Below, piece by piece: positions 1-7,427 of a stretch of 64,000 nt of DNA. The translations under genes were made by a program, and so were the position numbers. Below the pieces are notes generated by a model. It worked only from the letters and a program-made list of their open reading frames with translations. It was not told the DNA's origin and did no database searches. Source of the stretch: Nocardioides sp. ChNu-153 (GTDB lineage: Bacteria > Actinomycetota > Actinomycetes > Propionibacteriales > Nocardioidaceae); the NCBI RefSeq assembly GCF_030466625.1, contig NZ_JADEVT010000010.1, positions 60,252-124,251 on the forward strand. The letters run 5' to 3'. Positions within the stretch are counted from its first letter, which is position 1. Every line of letters starts with the position of its first letter.

Positions 1-222
1 ACCCGCTCGACGCTCGCCGGCCGCACCGGCGGGGAGACCGTCGAGATCGACGGCACGACGTACCCGGTCGTCGACGTCGACGTCTCCTCGGCCAGCCACC
101 CGTTCTGGACCGGCAAGGGTCGCGTCATGGACACCGAGGGCCGCGTCGAGGCCTTCCGCCGTCGGTACGGCGCCCGCGGCGCCGCGGGCGGGCGCAGCGC
201 CGCCGGGGAGGGGGACGCGTGA
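1..222 (+). CDS. rpmE2: Ribosomal protein L31 type B (zinc-independent paralogue), 5' end outside window
   Basis: Large-subunit protein L31 of the type that replaces the zinc-binding form when zinc is scarce. The reading frame is open from base 1 and the start lies upstream. The 73 visible residues contain the type B features [13 protein letters not shown] and a C-terminal EAFRRRYG and not one cysteine, whereas zinc-binding L31 carries Cys pairs. The stop TGA overlaps the GTG start of the next gene by four bases (GTGA), so the two are translationally coupled. The genes that follow encode cysteine-free L32 and L36, which makes this a zinc-limitation operon, presumably under Zur control from a promoter outside the window (inference). 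Confidence 0.9.
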   Translation, partial: TRSTLAGRTGGETVEIDGTTYPVVDVDVSSASHPFWTGKGRVMDTEGRVEAFRRRYGARGAAGGRSAAGEGDA

Positions 223-1298
223 GGACCGCCGTCGTGCTCGTGACCGGCGTCCACCCCGACGCGATGGCCGCGGCCCAGCTGAGCCTGGTGTGCGACCTGC
301 CGGACGCCGTCGCGGTGCGCCACCACATCGACCTCGACCGCGGGGTGCTCGAGCGGGTCGTCAGCGACCTCACCGGGGTCGTCGAGCGCGAGGAGGTCGA
401 GCTCGAGCACGCCTGCGTCAGCTGCGCGCTGCGCGAGGACGTGCTCCCCACCCTCGAGCGCCTCGCCCGCGACGGCCGGTGGCGCTCGGTGGTCGCGCAG
501 CTGCCCGTGGGGGCCGAGGCCGACCAGGTCTGCGGCGTCATCGCCCGCGACCGGCGCCTCGCGCGCCGCCTGCGCCTGGCGGCCGTCGTGACCGCGCTGC
601 CCGACGCGACGCTGGTCGACGACCTCCTCGGCGACGAGACGCTCGCCGAGCGCGGGCTGGCCACGAGCCACGACGACGAGCGCGGTGTGGGCGAGGTCGC
701 CTGCTCGATGGTCGAGCTCGCCGACGTCGTCGTCACCACCGGCGCCGCGGGCACCGACGCCGGCCCGGACCTGCTGCGGGCGCTCGCACGTCCCGACGTA
801 CCGGTCGTGCGGGGGGCCGACCTGCTCGCCGGCACCGACCTCGTCACCCGCCCGCCCCACCAGCACGCCCGGTCGCGGGCGTGGGCCTCCCACGTGCGCG
901 AGCTGCCCCTGCCCGTGCCCGCCTCCGCCGACGTGTGGACGCTCGACCTGGTCTCCGACCGGCCGTTCCACCCCGAGCGCCTCCTCGACGGGCTCGAGAG
1001 CCTTGCACTCGGGCGCCACCGCACCCGCGGCTGCTTCTGGCTGCCCACCCGCCCGGGACGCGCGCTGCTGTGGGAGGGAGCCGGCGGCCAGCTGAGCATC
1101 GGCGACGGGGAGCCGTGGGGCGACCGCGTGCCGCGCACCCAGCTCGCGTTCACCGGCACCGGGGCGCCCCCGCTCCACCTCGCGGCGGCCTTCGAGGGCC
1201 TGCTCGTCCCGCGCGCCGCCGTCGGCCGCGGGATCGGGTGGCACCAGGTCGAGGACGGCTTCGAGCCCTGGCTCGGCCCGATCCGCGACGTGGCCTGA
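219..1298 (+). CDS. CobW/COG0523-like protein of the zinc-independent ribosomal protein operon, P-loop not recognisable
   Basis: 359 aa. COG0523 proteins are GTPase metallochaperones; relatives beside cysteine-free ribosomal proteins are thought to serve zinc homeostasis. The family hallmark normally reads GCxCC followed by a Leu-Arg pair; here residues 64-73 read [10 protein letters not shown], keeping C66 and C69. The segment where Walker A (GxxxxGK[ST]) should lie, about residues 9-23, reads [15 protein letters not shown], with neither the glycine loop nor the Lys-Ser/Thr. The protein may therefore bind metal without GTPase activity, or may have another role. A C-terminal domain resembling CobW_C (roughly 245-350) ends in an [14 protein letters not shown] tail. 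GTG start coupled to rpmE2 by a GTGA overlap. Confidence 0.72.
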   Translation: MRTAVVLVTGVHPDAMAAAQLSLVCDLPDAVAVRHHIDLDRGVLERVVSDLTGVVEREEVELEHACVSCALREDVLPTLERLARDGRWRSVVAQLPVGAEADQVCGVIARDRRLARRLRLAAVVTALPDATLVDDLLGDETLAERGLATSHDDERGVGEVACSMVELADVVVTTGAAGTDAGPDLLRALARPDVPVVRGADLLAGTDLVTRPPHQHARSRAWASHVRELPLPVPASADVWTLDLVSDRPFHPERLLDGLESLALGRHRTRGCFWLPTRPGRALLWEGAGGQLSIGDGEPWGDRVPRTQLAFTGTGAPPLHLAAAFEGLLVPRAAVGRGIGWHQVEDGFEPWLGPIRDVA

Positions 1299-1302
1299 GT
1301 CC

Positions 1303-1341
1303 CCGCCGCACCCACCCGCCGCACCCACCCGCCGCACCCAC
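1303..1341. repeat. 13-bp tandem repeat, three units
   Basis: Three exact copies of the 13-mer CCGCCGCACCCAC lie directly after the CobW-like stop codon and before the L32 ribosome binding site. It is a simple low-complexity expansion; no function is apparent. Confidence 0.7.
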
Positions 1342-1390
1342 CCCCGCCCCACCCCCCCCGCCCTCCGGGGCCCGAGAGGAAGGACCCACC

Positions 1391-1576
1391 GTGGCCGTCC
1401 CGAAGCGCCGCACGTCGCGCAGCAACACCCGTCACCGCCGCTCCGCCTGGAAGGCGAGCGCACCGGACCTCGTGCCCGTCACCGTCGCCGGCGAGGAGCA
1501 CGCCGTGCCCCGCCGCCTGCTGCCGGCCGTGCGGCGCGGGCTCGTCGACCCGGCCACCGGCCGGCTCGTCCGCTGA
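1391..1576 (+). CDS. rpmF: Ribosomal protein L32, cysteine-free form
   Basis: 61 aa. The N-terminus [22 protein letters not shown] is the classic L32 signature. Zinc-binding L32 carries two CxxC pairs in its C-terminal half; this protein has no cysteine, and the region is replaced by [20 protein letters not shown]. It is thus the zinc-independent paralogue, as expected beside the L31 and L36 equivalents. GTG start preceded by GAGAGGAAGG at good distance. A zinc-dependent rpmF copy is expected elsewhere in the genome (inference). Confidence 0.9.
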   Translation: MAVPKRRTSRSNTRHRRSAWKASAPDLVPVTVAGEEHAVPRRLLPAVRRGLVDPATGRLVR

Positions 1577-1639
1577 GCCCGGCACGACCGCACGACCCCC
1601 GCACCGCCCCGCACCCACCGCCGCTCCCGAGGAGGAGAC

Positions 1640-1762
1640 ATGAAGGTCCGCAACTCCCTGCGCTCGCTGAAGAACCAGCCCGGCTCGCAGGTGGTGCGCC
1701 GCCGCGGCCGCACCTACGTCATCAACAAGCAGAACCCCCGCCTGAAGGCCCGCCAGGGCTGA
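1640..1762 (+). CDS. rpmJ2: Ribosomal protein L36 type B, cysteine-free
   Basis: 40 aa, [19 protein letters not shown] at the N-terminus and [13 protein letters not shown] at the C-terminus, typical of type B L36. The C-x2-C-x12-C-x4-H zinc site of the ordinary form is absent. ATG start with GGAGGAG seven bases upstream. It is the last gene of the zinc-independent ribosomal protein cluster; the next gene has its own spacing and opens an unrelated unit. Confidence 0.92.
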   Translation: MKVRNSLRSLKNQPGSQVVRRRGRTYVINKQNPRLKARQG

Positions 1763-1875
1763 GTCGCCGGCGTCGCGGGGGTGCCGTCCGGGCGGGCGGC
1801 ACCCCCGTCGCCGACGACGCCCGCCGCCCACCTCGTCTAGGCTCGGACCGGTCCCGACCCACCAGGAGGAGTCCG

Positions 1876-2466
1876 ATGAGTGCACGCAACGGCATCCGCG
1901 CCGCCGCGCTGGCGGGGGTGCTCGCCCTCGGGTTGGGCGCCTGCAGCGGCGACGACGGCGGTGAGCCGGAGGCCGAGCGCACCGACTGGCCCGAGAACAT
2001 CACGGAGGCGTGCCCCGAGGTCGCCGGCTTCGTCGCCTCGCAGGAGCTCGACGAGGGCACGACCGACTACGCCGGCATCGCGTCGGGCCTGCGCGACCTC
2101 GTCGAGCACGGCGACGACGAGATGGACGCGACGCTGACCCCGCTCGCCGACGCGGCCCAGGCCATGGCCGACAGCCCGGCCCTCGCGGCCGACGAGGAGA
2201 TCGCCGACGCGGCGACCGACCCGGCCAACATCCCCACCGACCTCGACCCGGGGGAGACGGCCACCTACACGCTGCCCGGCCTGCCGACCGAGGCCGAGCT
2301 GGCCGAGATCGAGCAGCTCGAGGGCGACTTCTTCGCCGCGCTCTCCACGGTCTCGACGACCTGCACCGAGGCCGGCGAGCCGCTGGTGGACGAGGACGAG
2401 GTCGAGCAGCAGCTGCAGGACCTCGAGGAGATGGACGGCTCCACCGTCCCGCCGACCGAGGGCTGA
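1876..2466 (+). CDS. Secreted lipoprotein of unknown function
   Basis: 196 aa. Residues 1-23 form a lipoprotein signal peptide: R4 and R8, a hydrophobic stretch 9-19, and the lipobox L20-G-A-C23, so the mature protein is anchored to the outer face of the membrane by C23. The rest is acidic, with about 20% Asp plus Glu and a C-terminal acidic coil (around 165-190, EDEVEQQLQDLEEMD). I do not recognise a domain. ATG start with AGGAGGAG upstream. The gene ends before a strong bidirectional hairpin shared with hup. Confidence 0.7.
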   Translation: MSARNGIRAAALAGVLALGLGACSGDDGGEPEAERTDWPENITEACPEVAGFVASQELDEGTTDYAGIASGLRDLVEHGDDEMDATLTPLADAAQAMADSPALAADEEIADAATDPANIPTDLDPGETATYTLPGLPTEAELAEIEQLEGDFFAALSTVSTTCTEAGEPLVDEDEVEQQLQDLEEMDGSTVPPTEG

Positions 2467-2510
2467 GCCGCAGCTACCCCCGCCGCCCCCGGTGGGCGAC
2501 GGGCGACGCA

Positions 2511-2560
2511 CAGACGCCGAGGGCGTCCGACCCCGAGGGGCCGGACGCCCTCGGCGTCTG
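2511..2560. terminator. Bidirectional terminator between the lipoprotein gene and hup
   Basis: Perfect 19-bp inverted repeat (2511-2529 and 2542-2560; CAGACGCCGAGGGCGTCCG and its complement) around a 12-base loop. No long T-run on either side, as is usual in high-GC actinobacteria. It serves both convergent genes. Confidence 0.85.
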
Positions 2561-2575
2561 TCGGTGGTGCTGGCG

Positions 2576-2851
2576 TCAGCCGGCGACCGTCTTCTTCAGC
2601 GCGGCGGCGGCCTTGAACGCCGGCGTCGTGCTCGCGGCGATCTGGATCTCCTCGCCCGTCTGCGGGTTGCGGCCGGTGCGAGCGGCGCGCTCACGGGTCT
2701 CGAACGTGCCGAAGCCGGCCACGGCGACCTTGTCGCCGGCCGCGAGGGCCTTGCCGATCGCGTCGAACACCGCGTTGGCGGCGGACTCGGCCTCGCCCTT
2801 GCCCAGGCCGGTCGCCTCGGCGACCTGGTCGACGAGCTCCTTCTTGTTCAT
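2576..2851 (-). CDS. hup: Nucleoid-associated DNA-binding protein HU
   Basis: 91 aa, the standard size of bacterial HU without the basic Lys/Ala tail of mycobacterial and some streptomycete forms. N-terminal [16 protein letters not shown], then [22 protein letters not shown] at about 42-63, the conserved start of the beta arm. It acts as a dimer that bends and packs DNA. The ATG is chosen because AGGAG lies six bases upstream and the HU fold begins here; a longer in-frame extension has no homology. Convergent with the lipoprotein gene across a strong hairpin. Confidence 0.95.
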   Translation of the reverse strand: MNKKELVDQVAEATGLGKGEAESAANAVFDAIGKALAAGDKVAVAGFGTFETRERAARTGRNPQTGEEIQIAASTTPAFKAAAALKKTVAG

Positions 2852-2913
2852 GTCTGACTCCTTGTCGCGGACTACTGGATTGCGGGGCGACCGTACCGGT
2901 CCCACGTCGTCCG

Positions 2914-4221
2914 TCACGCTACCGGGGCGGCGCTCGGATCGGGCGCCGACGCCCCGTCCCAGCGCGTCGTGTCGGCCTCGGAGGCCACCGCGGCACGCAC
3001 GAGGGCCCGTCGGGCGAGCACCGCGAGGACGGTCGCGCAGGCCGTGGCGGTGACCGTGACGACGTACGCCGCGGTGTGGCCGCCGAGGTCCGCGAGGCCG
3101 CCGGGGAGGTCCCCGGCGCGGGCGGCGTCGGCGAGCCGGCCCGCGAGCGCCGACCCCGCGGCGTACCCGAGGCCGGTGGCGCCCGCCAGCAGGGTCATCG
3201 CCGTGCCGACCCGGGCGAGCGGGACCACGCGCTCGGCCAAGGTGAAGGTGGTGACCATGTACGGCGCCACGGCGAAGCCGAGCGCGAGCGTCACCAGCGC
3301 GACGCCCACGAGGCCGTCGACGAGCAGGAGCGGCGCCGACAGCACGAGCAGGGCGACCGCGGCCACGACGAGGCGGTCGGCGAGCCGGAACCGGTCGGGC
3401 AGCGAGGCGTAGACGATCGCGGCGCTCGCGCTGCCGACGCCCAGCAGGGCGTGCAGGAGGCCGGCGGCGCCGGCCACGTCCTCCGCGGTCGCCAGCACGG
3501 TCGTGCCGGTCTGGATCGAGCCGAAGAGGGTGCCGAGGAAGAACTGGGCGGCGAGCAGCACGAGGACCGCGCCGGTCACGAGCGGACCGGTGGCGCCGTG
3601 GTCGACGCGGCCCGCGCCGGGCGGGGCGGTGCGGTGCAGCCCGAAGAGGGTGCCGAAGACGCCGAGCGTCACCGCGGCGACGAGGAGGGCGCCCGCCGGC
3701 GAGATCAGGGCCGCCACGAGCCCGACGAGCGCCGGGCCGAGCACGAACGACGCCTCGTCGGCCGCGCCCTCGTAGGAGAACGCGGTGGCGACGAGCCGGT
3801 GCTGGTGCTGCTCGCCGCGGGTGACGGGACGCCAGCGCACCCGCGCGAGCGGGCCGACCTGGGGGAGGGCGAGGCCGGCGAGGGCGGCGACGACGAGCAG
3901 GACCGGCAGGGGTGCCCCCTGGGTCGCGCCGACGACGACGCCGACGAGGCCGACGGCCCCGACCGACGACTGCAGCAGCACGACGGGGCGCTGGCCGAGG
4001 CGGTCGGCGAGGCTGCCGGCGACGGGGGAGCCGAGGGCGTTGGCCACGGCGAGGGCGCCGGCGGTCGCGCCGCCGGCGCCGTAGCTGCCGGTCTCCTGCG
4101 CGACGAGGAGGAGGGTGCCGATCTGCGCCATGGCGAGCGGGATGCGCGCCACGAAGGCGACGGCGACGTAGGTGGGTCCGACGAGTCCGAGGAGACGTCG
4201 GTAGCTGTCGAGGGATGTCAT
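2914..4221 (-). CDS. Major facilitator superfamily transporter
   Basis: 435 aa with about twelve hydrophobic segments. The MFS loop 2-3 signature is visible as [17 protein letters not shown]. Substrate cannot be told from the sequence; the length and general pattern fit a drug or metabolite exporter. It is divergent from dps, with about 200 bp between the two starts containing an iron-box-like sequence and a palindrome, so co-regulation with iron or oxidative stress is possible (inference). The ATG was chosen because the first membrane segment follows directly. Confidence 0.8.
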   Translation of the reverse strand: MTSLDSYRRLLGLVGPTYVAVAFVARIPLAMAQIGTLLLVAQETGSYGAGGATAGALAVANALGSPVAGSLADRLGQRPVVLLQSSVGAVGLVGVVVGATQGAPLPVLLVVAALAGLALPQVGPLARVRWRPVTRGEQHQHRLVATAFSYEGAADEASFVLGPALVGLVAALISPAGALLVAAVTLGVFGTLFGLHRTAPPGAGRVDHGATGPLVTGAVLVLLAAQFFLGTLFGSIQTGTTVLATAEDVAGAAGLLHALLGVGSASAAIVYASLPDRFRLADRLVVAAVALLVLSAPLLLVDGLVGVALVTLALGFAVAPYMVTTFTLAERVVPLARVGTAMTLLAGATGLGYAAGSALAGRLADAARAGDLPGGLADLGGHTAAYVVTVTATACATVLAVLARRALVRAAVASEADTTRWDGASAPDPSAAPVA

Positions 4222-4320
4222 GCGGGGCTCCGAGCGGGTACGGCGAGGCTGCGCGCCGTACCCACCTCCAAGACGCGCCCGAACCCTGAGCAACCGCCAG
4301 GGTAGCCCCCGGGGGGTCGG

Positions 4321-4357
4321 CCAGGCGAGCCTAACCTTTCTGGAACGGTTCCAGAAA
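4321..4357. promoter_or_regulatory. Possible iron box (IdeR/DtxR-like) and adjacent palindrome upstream of dps
   Basis: 4321-4339 matches 12 of 19 positions of the IdeR/DtxR box (TTAGGTTAGGCTAACCTAA), with the right half CTAACCT intact. It runs into an exact inverted repeat, TTTCTGGAAC at 4337-4346 and GTTCCAGAAA at 4348-4357, separated by one base. Either could control dps, the divergent MFS gene, or both. Confidence 0.5.
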
Positions 4358-4423
4358 AGGTGGCAAGGTGGGGCCATCGGCCGCTGCGGCGGCCACCCCG
4401 GACCCCGAGGAGAGGAGATCGCC

Positions 4424-4960
4424 ATGAGCGACACCATCCAGACCACCGCCCCCACCGCGACCCACCAGGCGCGCCCGCCGTTCAAGGCGTCCCAGCAGCT
4501 GGCGGACCACCTGCAGGCCCTCAGCGCCGACCTCATCGACCTGCACCTCGTGGGCAAGCAGGCCCACTGGAACGTCGTCGGCAAGAACTTCCGCGACCTC
4601 CACCTGCAGCTCGACGAGGTCGTCGACGCGGCCCGCGAGTTCTCCGACACCGTGGCCGAGCGCATGCGCGCCGTCTACGTGACGGTCGACGGCCGCGCCG
4701 CCCGCGTCGCCACGCAGTCGAGCATCCCGGAGTTCCCCGCCACCGAGATCGACACGGCCCGCTGCGTCGACCTGATCGTGGGCGCGCTCTACGCCGTCGC
4801 CGGCACCGCGCGTCGCATCCACGACGAGGTGGACGCCGAGGACCCGACCACGGCCGACATCCTCCACACCATCCTCGAGCGTCTCGAGCAGCTCGCCTGG
4901 ATGATCGACGCCGAGAACCGCACCGCCAACGCGAGCGAGCCGGCCAGCATCAACGAGTGA
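4424..4960 (+). CDS. dps: Dps, DNA-protecting ferritin-like protein
   Basis: 178 aa. Dps dodecamers oxidise and store Fe(II) and protect DNA in starvation and peroxide stress. The ferroxidase ligands are all present with the spacing of E. coli H51, H63, D67, D78 and E82: here H48 (in AHWN), H60, D64, D75 and E79. The N-terminal tail (1-20) lacks the Lys-rich DNA-binding character of E. coli Dps. ATG with GAGAGGAGA upstream. The upstream region holds a possible iron box. A hairpin follows the gene. Confidence 0.95.
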   Translation: MSDTIQTTAPTATHQARPPFKASQQLADHLQALSADLIDLHLVGKQAHWNVVGKNFRDLHLQLDEVVDAAREFSDTVAERMRAVYVTVDGRAARVATQSSIPEFPATEIDTARCVDLIVGALYAVAGTARRIHDEVDAEDPTTADILHTILERLEQLAWMIDAENRTANASEPASINE

Positions 4961-5007
4961 TCCGGGCGGGGGCGGCGCGAGCCGTCGTACCCCGTCCGCA
5001 CGGCCTC

Positions 5008-5054
5008 GAGCCGGTGCCCCCTGTCCTCTGTGGCGGAGCAGGGAGCACCGGCTC
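5008..5054. terminator. Terminator between dps and the oxidase gene
   Basis: Arms GAGCCGGTGC (5008-5017) and GCACCGGCTC (5045-5054) pair perfectly, with a further CCCTG/CAGGG stretch inside. It lies between convergent genes and can serve both. Confidence 0.75.
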
Positions 5055-5091
5055 TCGTGCGTCCGGGGGCGGAGCCTCGGTCGCGGCTGCG

Positions 5092-5502
5092 TCAGAGGTG
5101 GGCGCCGTGCAGCACGCGCTCGACCTCGATGCGCAGCGCGACGCGGTCGGGGCGCTCCTTCGGCTGGCGGTAGCGGGCGGCGTACCGCTCGACCGCGCGG
5201 GCGACCTGCTGCGGGTCCGACGTCACGCTCGCGGTGCCCTCGACGGTGAGCCAGCGGCCGCCGTCGACGTGGCAGGCGGCCACGGGGCTGCCGGGGCGCT
5301 CGAGGAGGTTCCGCGCCTTGCGCGACTCCGGGAACGTGATGACCCAGGCGCAGCGCTGCTCGACGTCGAGCGTGACGCCGACCGGCACGACGTGCGGGCG
5401 GCCGTCGGCGCGCAGGGTGGTCAGGGTGGCGAGGTGGTACTCGCCGAAGAAGCGCTCGATCGGCTCCGGCACGGCGTCCCAGCCCGGCTTCCAGGTGGTC
5501 AC
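5092..5502 (-). CDS. Pyridoxamine 5'-phosphate oxidase-like (PPOX fold), probably F420- or FMN-dependent
   Basis: 136 aa split-barrel protein. Recognisable pieces are the N-terminal LATLTTLRADGRPHVVPVG (about 25-43) and WVITFPESRKARNLLERPG, which form the flavin/F420 phosphate-binding face in the actinobacterial PPOX class. Such enzymes are flavin or deazaflavin oxidoreductases of varied substrate; this one is not assignable. The GTG start overlaps the stop of the upstream TspO-like gene (GTGA), and GAGGAGA precedes it, so the two genes form an operon. Confidence 0.8.
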   Translation of the reverse strand: MTTWKPGWDAVPEPIERFFGEYHLATLTTLRADGRPHVVPVGVTLDVEQRCAWVITFPESRKARNLLERPGSPVAACHVDGGRWLTVEGTASVTSDPQQVARAVERYAARYRQPKERPDRVALRIEVERVLHGAHL

Positions 5503-6380
5503 GACTCTCCTCGGGGTACGGCGACGCGCGCGGGCGTGCGTCCGCGCCGCACCACCCCCACCGCGACGAGCGGCACGAGCGCGGCGACGCCGGCGACGAG
5601 GCCCACGACCAGCGACTCCGGGTCGCCGGCGAGGCGACCATAGGCCACCCAGGCGAGGCCCCACGCCTGGGCGAGCGCGACCGCCACCCGGCCGCCCCAC
5701 GCGCGCGCCACCAGCGCCGTGACCAGCGCGACGCCGACGAGCACGACGACCGCGACGGTCACCGCCACGTCCCCGGTGCGCGCGGCCCCCTGGGCGGTGC
5801 TCGCGGCCGCCACGTTGGCGACGACCGCGAGGCTGACCCACCCGACGTACAGCCCGAAGGTGCCGTCGACGGCCACCCGTTCGGTCAGCCCGGTGCGATC
5901 CGTCCCGCCGGCCGGGTGGCGGGTGAGGCGGCGCACGATCTCGACGAGCACCGCGAGCAGGGCCGCGATGACCACGACGCTGGTCCACAGGTAGCCCTGC
6001 AGCGAGACGGTCAGCCACCCGGCGTTGAGCAGCGAGGCGGCGACGACGAGCCAGCCCGTCGCCCGGTGCCGCGCCGAGGTGGCCCGCGACGGGAGCCACT
6101 GCACGGCGACGTGGAGGGTGAGGCCCGCGTAGACGACGGACCAGATCGAGAACGCCGACCCGGCCGGCGTCAGCAGGGAGGCGTCGGCGGCGAAGGCCTC
6201 GTTGCCGGCCGTGCTCACCTCGACCGGGCCGACGACACCGGCGCCGAACAGGTTGCCGACGATGCACGCGACGTAGGCGACGGTGACCGCCACCTGCCGC
6301 GCCCGGTCGGCCGGCGCCGGGCGTCCCCGGTCGGTCGCTGCGGTCGCCGGCGGCGCGGGGGGAGCCTCGGAGGTCGTCAT
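5499..6380 (-). CDS. TspO/MBR-like tryptophan-rich membrane protein
   Basis: 293 aa. About 30 polar N-terminal residues are followed by eight or so hydrophobic segments. The pattern FSIWSVVYAGL, then LLNAGWLTVSLQGYLWTSV is that of tryptophan-rich sensory (TspO-related) proteins of actinobacteria, which are longer than the five-helix TspO itself. Ligand and role are unknown. It is translationally coupled to the PPOX gene, which hints at a shared redox or tetrapyrrole link (inference). ATG start; divergent from the SDR gene. Confidence 0.65.
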   Translation of the reverse strand: MTTSEAPPAPPATAATDRGRPAPADRARQVAVTVAYVACIVGNLFGAGVVGPVEVSTAGNEAFAADASLLTPAGSAFSIWSVVYAGLTLHVAVQWLPSRATSARHRATGWLVVAASLLNAGWLTVSLQGYLWTSVVVIAALLAVLVEIVRRLTRHPAGGTDRTGLTERVAVDGTFGLYVGWVSLAVVANVAAASTAQGAARTGDVAVTVAVVVLVGVALVTALVARAWGGRVAVALAQAWGLAWVAYGRLAGDPESLVVGLVAGVAALVPLVAVGVVRRGRTPARVAVPRGES

Positions 6381-6431
6381 CCGGCCATCGTCCCCGCCGC
6401 GGGCAAGCACACCGCGGCTAGCGTCACCGGC

Positions 6432-7427
6432 ATGACCTCGTGGACGACCGGCGCCGCCCGCACGCTCGACACTGCGCTGGACCGCGCGGTCGTGCCCGGC
6501 TACACCCGCCTCGGCGTGGCGGTGCGCCGCCGTCTCCCGACGTGGCCCGCCGACCCGGCGCCCGGAGCGCTCGCCGGGCGCACGGCCGCGGTCACGGGCG
6601 CCTCGTCGGGGCTCGGCGCGGCGACGGCCGAGGACCTGGCGCGGCTCGGTGCCGCCGTCGTCCTCGTCGTGCGCGACCCCGCGAAGGGCGAGGCCGTGCG
6701 CCGCGAGCTGCTCGCGCGCGTGCCCGGGGCCGAGCTGACGGTGCAGCGCTGCGACGTGGGTGACCTCGCCGACGTCCGACGTGCGGCCGGCGAGCTGCGC
6801 GCGGCGCTGGGGGAGCGGTCCCTCGACGTGCTCGTCCACAACGCCGGCGTCATGCCGCCGGAGCGCACGCTCTCGGCCCAGGGGCACGAGCTGTCGATGG
6901 CGGTGCACGTGCTGGGCCCGGCACTGCTGACGGAGCTGCTGCGCGACCGGCTCGCGGCCTCGCGCCACGGCGCGCGGGTGGTGTGGGTGACGTCGGGCGG
7001 CATGTACGCCCAGGCGCTGCGGCTCGACGACGTGGCCTACGACGTGGGCCCGTCCGACTACTCGCCGACGACGGCCTACGCGCGGTCCAAGCGGGCCCAG
7101 GTCGAGCTGCTGCCCGAGCTGGCGCGGCGCTGGGGCCCCGACGGGGTGGTCGTCGCCGCCGCCCACCCGGGCTGGGCCGACACCCCCGGCGTCGCCGACT
7201 CCCTGCCCGGGTTCCACCGGCTCACGGGCCCGGTGCTGCGCGACGCCGCGGAGGGCGCCGACACGGTCGTGTGGCTGGCGGGCGTCGAGCCGGCGCCCCG
7301 CTCCGGCGCGCTGTGGCACGACCGCCGCCCCCGCCCGACGGCCCTGCTGCGCCGCACCCGCACGAGTTCCGACGAGCGCGCCGCCCTCGCGGCGTGGGTC
7401 CGTGACCTCGCGGGGCTCGACGCCTAG
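6432..7427 (+). CDS. Short-chain dehydrogenase/reductase
   Basis: 331 aa. The Rossmann motif TGASSGLG is at residues 55-62, NAG lies in VLVHNAGVM, and the catalytic pair is Y-x3-K in TTAYARSKRAQ, so it is a complete classical SDR using NAD(P). The N-terminal 45 residues precede the fold. The pattern resembles retinol-dehydrogenase/oxidoreductase-type SDRs acting on lipophilic substrates; the substrate is unknown. The stop codon overlaps that of the convergent mannosyltransferase gene. Confidence 0.85.
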   Translation: MTSWTTGAARTLDTALDRAVVPGYTRLGVAVRRRLPTWPADPAPGALAGRTAAVTGASSGLGAATAEDLARLGAAVVLVVRDPAKGEAVRRELLARVPGAELTVQRCDVGDLADVRRAAGELRAALGERSLDVLVHNAGVMPPERTLSAQGHELSMAVHVLGPALLTELLRDRLAASRHGARVVWVTSGGMYAQALRLDDVAYDVGPSDYSPTTAYARSKRAQVELLPELARRWGPDGVVVAAAHPGWADTPGVADSLPGFHRLTGPVLRDAAEGADTVVWLAGVEPAPRSGALWHDRRPRPTALLRRTRTSSDERAALAAWVRDLAGLDA

